Program-made: the position numbers and the translations under genes
Part shown: positions 61,628-64,000 of the stretch, piece by piece
Layout of the letters: the number at the start of each line of letters is the position of its first letter
How positions within the stretch are numbered: the first letter of the stretch is position 1
From: Catalinimonas alkaloidigena
GTDB lineage: Bacteria; Bacteroidota; Bacteroidia; Cytophagales; Cyclobacteriaceae
Length of the DNA: 64,000 nt
Reading direction: 5' to 3'
NCBI RefSeq assembly: GCF_029504655.1
Contig: NZ_JAQFIL010000001.1
Coordinates: forward strand, 4,593,001-4,657,000
Notes under the pieces: generated by a model
Seen by the model: the letters and a program-made list of their open reading frames with translations, nothing else
The model's database searches: none
What the model was told of the DNA's origin: nothing

Positions 61628-64000
61628 CTATTTGATGACGCTCAGTACGCCGCGTTTGCTTAGTTGAATATCCTTGATGGTAATGATGTAGTAGTAAGTT
61701 CCATTTTGTACGCTACCCTGGTTGCTTCCATCCCACCCCTGTTCTGGATCAGTAGTCTGGAAAACTCTCCTGCCCGCCCGATCATATACTTCTATGAGGA
61801 CATCATCAAAGAACTTAAGGTCTGGCACGAGCCATATTTCGTTAATTCCATCTCCATTAGGAGAAAATGTATTGATGAAATTGATGGACTCTGCTGGCTC
61901 AAAGGAGGTTTTATTGAGCGTGAAAACGGCTTCGGTAGCATTAGCATACGCATCTGCGCTTTGCACTCGGATAGAGAAAGTCTTTTTTCCTGAAAGGCCA
62001 CGGTTTGAATTCAGAAACAATGCATCTCCGATGATTGAAAACAAATCATTTTCACTATCCCCTTCACCTTCCACCAAAGTATAAGTATGAGTTTCATCAT
62101 CATCTTTTGTAGTAAAAACAGCTATTGGCTCTTTCAGAGAAATGTCAGGGCTGAAAGCATTTCTGGAAATAAGGATTTGGGTAGGCGCAAGATTTGCGCT
62201 GAGTAGCACTTGAAGCTGAGCTGTAAGATTTTTGGTGTTGGTACAAGCTTCTGTTACTATTTCTCCCTGAAGGAAATAAGAACCTGCCTGATCCTTATTA
62301 TAATTTCCAATGTGCCATTCAACAAGTAAATATTTTTGGCTTCCGTCTGAGCAACTAACCTGAACCGCTTCGGGTAAGTCTATGGATTCAAAAGAGGTAG
62401 CGTAAGGCACTTCAATGGAAGAAATAGATGCCACACTCACAATGTTTACCGTAGTTTTCCTGATGCTTGCCTTTACTTCTTCGCCTCTATTGCCTGCCGC
62501 ATCTTCCAGATAAAAAGAACTTGCTAGCACTCCATCCGGCAAAGTGAGCAGGTTCAAGTCATCGATTTCCATCTGAGCTTCAGTGACTTCAAGCTGGCCT
62601 TCTACGACTTTACCTTCGCCCTGGCCGTTTATGGCATAATACAACATACTTCCTACTTCTAAGCCAAGTAGCTTAAAACCATAGGTGTACACATTTTCCA
62701 TGTCTACATCCTCAAGTGGCTCATCAAACGCATAGGTATTTGGAGGAACAGTATCATAAATAACTTTCAGGCTTTCAGAAGAAGGGAGGTTTTTATTACC
62801 AGCTTCATCCTGAGCCACTGCGGAGATAATTTCAATTTCTACCTCACCATCCTGCTCAGGAACAATCTGAGCAATGTAATGCTGCTGGTCTTCAGTTTGC
62901 AATTGCTCAACGGTTCCATTTTTTACTGAAATATCTTCCTCAGCAAAACCGCTTACTACTTCAGAAAAAGCAACATGAACTTCAAAAGATGTATTGAATA
63001 CCTTGGCGGAAGTGGAAAGTGTCACTTCGGGAGAACTACTATCATATGTTAAGCGCAAGCGTTCAGATGCCTGATTCGTATTTTCTGCTGCATCAATCAC
63101 TAATCCATCTTTTATTTCCAGGCTTAGTAATCCTTCGGTTTGAGGCTGAATGCTGAGCGTATAATGCTTAGCGCTTATTAACTGCATATCGGAAGCAGTA
63201 GCATTTTCTAACGCTATATCGTCCAGCGTAAAGTCACTTACGGCTTCACTGAAGTAAATGTTTACAGCAAACGCTGCTTTAACCGGGCCTTTGATAGTGG
63301 TAGAAATACGTACTGTTGGCCTTGTCGTATCTTTATAAATCGTGGCAGTAGCTATACCTCCGGTATTTCCGGAAGCATCGGTAAGCGTAAGCGAAAGGGT
63401 AAGCTCTCCATCGGCAAGACCACTCACATCTATAGCATTTACCAAGTGATCTTCTGCCTCTACCGCTCCACTGCCGCTAACTGTAGTTGCTTCCGACTCA
63501 CTTTGGATAGCATACTCATAAGTACTTCCTACTTCAGCACTGTTTATGATAAAAGATATGTCCAACTGTTGTGCTGAATTGATTACACCCTCATCAAAAG
63601 TAAGGGTATAGCCTTCAGGGGCAGTATTATCCTCTATGGTAATGGTCGCCCTTGCACTTCCCTGGTTTCCACTTCTGTCCGTGGCAGTGAGGACAACTAT
63701 ATTTTCGCCCAAATCTTCTATACCAAATTCAGACTTATTTAGATTGAGGGTAAGCCTGTCAGAGCAAGCATCTATAGAACCACCATCAAGCTGCTCAGCA
63801 CTGACGCTGGCTTTACCCTCTTTATCTAATTGAACCTTGATATCTTTTGTAAGCACTTTAGGCGCAGTAAAGTCATATATCATGACATTGGCTGCGGTTG
63901 AAGACGTATTACCGGCATTATCACTTACTGTAAAAGTCACAGTATTTTCACCCAGTTCCTCACATGAAAAATAAGTCTTATCTACGGTATAGTGTAGCTC
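61628..64000 (-). CDS. giant Ig-like surface protein with type IX type B C-terminal signal (partial)
   Basis: The frame runs off the right edge, so at least 790 residues are visible and the N-terminus lies outside; the GTG at 63940 is an internal valine codon. Tandem beta-sandwich modules repeat HYR- and Ig-like text: FTVSDNAGNTSS, VVLTATDRSGNQGSA, then RPTVRISTTIKGPVKAAFAV and VTLSTSAKVFNTSFEVHVAF. The C-terminus is the gliding-motility-type B sorting domain (FINTFSPNGDGINEIW, YDRAGRRVFQTT, NGTYYYIITIKD). It should be exported by type IX secretion and held at the surface by the PorP/SprF-like protein encoded 8 bases downstream. A role in adhesion or gliding is likely. Confidence 0.9.
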   Translation of the reverse strand, partial: ELHYTVDKTYFSCEELGENTVTFTVSDNAGNTSSTAANVMIYDFTAPKVLTKDIKVQLDKEGKASVSAEQLDGGSIDACSDRLTLNLNKSEFGIEDLGENIVVLTATDRSGNQGSARATITIEDNTAPEGYTLTFDEGVINSAQQLDISFIINSAEVGSTYEYAIQSESEATTVSGSGAVEAEDHLVNAIDVSGLADGELTLSLTLTDASGNTGGIATATIYKDTTRPTVRISTTIKGPVKAAFAVNIYFSEAVSDFTLDDIALENATASDMQLISAKHYTLSIQPQTEGLLSLEIKDGLVIDAAENTNQASERLRLTYDSSSPEVTLSTSAKVFNTSFEVHVAFSEVVSGFAEEDISVKNGTVEQLQTEDQQHYIAQIVPEQDGEVEIEIISAVAQDEAGNKNLPSSESLKVIYDTVPPNTYAFDEPLEDVDMENVYTYGFKLLGLEVGSMLYYAINGQGEGKVVEGQLEVTEAQMEIDDLNLLTLPDGVLASSFYLEDAAGNRGEEVKASIRKTTVNIVSVASISSIEVPYATSFESIDLPEAVQVSCSDGSQKYLLVEWHIGNYNKDQAGSYFLQGEIVTEACTNTKNLTAQLQVLLSANLAPTQILISRNAFSPDISLKEPIAVFTTKDDDETHTYTLVEGEGDSENDLFSIIGDALFLNSNRGLSGKKTFSIRVQSADAYANATEAVFTLNKTSFEPAESINFINTFSPNGDGINEIWLVPDLKFFDDVLIEVYDRAGRRVFQTTDPEQGWDGSNQGSVQNGTYYYIITIKDIQLSKRGVLSVIK

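Overview
The window comes from a member of the Bacteroidota, most likely Cytophagales. The evidence is a SusC/SusD pair, a PorP/SprF-like protein beside a very large protein with a type IX secretion (type B, gliding-associated) C-terminal signal, several promoters of the TAnnTTTG type, weak Shine-Dalgarno sequences, and IS200-like (RAYT) and S23-type four-helix-bundle debris typical of this phylum. Genus cannot be decided from the sequence alone.

Layout. 0.1-6.6 kb: a SusC-SusD-gamma-glutamyltranspeptidase operon. 6.6-9.7 kb: small hypothetical genes, one AT-rich, followed by about 1.1 kb without an intact gene that holds a degenerate 42-bp tandem repeat, a transposase remnant and REP-like hairpins. 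9.7-19.6 kb: nine tightly packed minus-strand genes (alpha/beta hydrolase with a cysteine elbow, acetoacetate-decarboxylase-like protein, lipoprotein hydrolase, three small membrane proteins, patatin, membrane metallophosphoesterase, GMC oxidoreductase), which look like one lipid- or sterol-modifying operon. 19.7-23.8 kb: a 1373-residue membrane sensor-like protein. 24.2-25.0 kb: a decayed gene and a DUF559 nuclease-like gene. 25.2-35.1 kb: SDR dehydrogenase, D-aminoacylase family, thioredoxin, DUF6544 protein, DEAD-box helicase, then an ATP-grasp/CocE-NonD hydrolase pair.

35.1-46.1 kb is housekeeping: dnaN, rplM-rpsI-rpsB-tsf, an RluA-type pseudouridine synthase, an OmpR-type two-component system, GtrA-like protein, valS and a lipoprotein. 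46.2-51.8 kb is one alpha-2-macroglobulin gene. It is followed by a structured, unassigned RNA (about 52.09-52.30 kb) and a SPOR-like protein. 53.0-57.2 kb is a trpEGD operon preceded by a tryptophan attenuator with a WWW leader peptide and interrupted by two broken S23-type genes. 57.2-60.6 kb: aat, a Spy/LTXXQ-like protein, an astacin/matrixin-like metalloprotease and a short BLUF photoreceptor. 60.6-64.0 kb: PorP/SprF-like protein and the 3' part of a giant Ig-like surface protein running off the right edge.

The observations most worth following are the trp attenuator with near-leaderless leader peptide, the nine-gene lipid/sterol-like operon, the structured RNA at 52.1 kb, the 42-bp palindromic tandem repeat, and the dCache protein with a degenerate STAND-like C-terminus. 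All family calls rest on reading motifs by eye; no database search was run.
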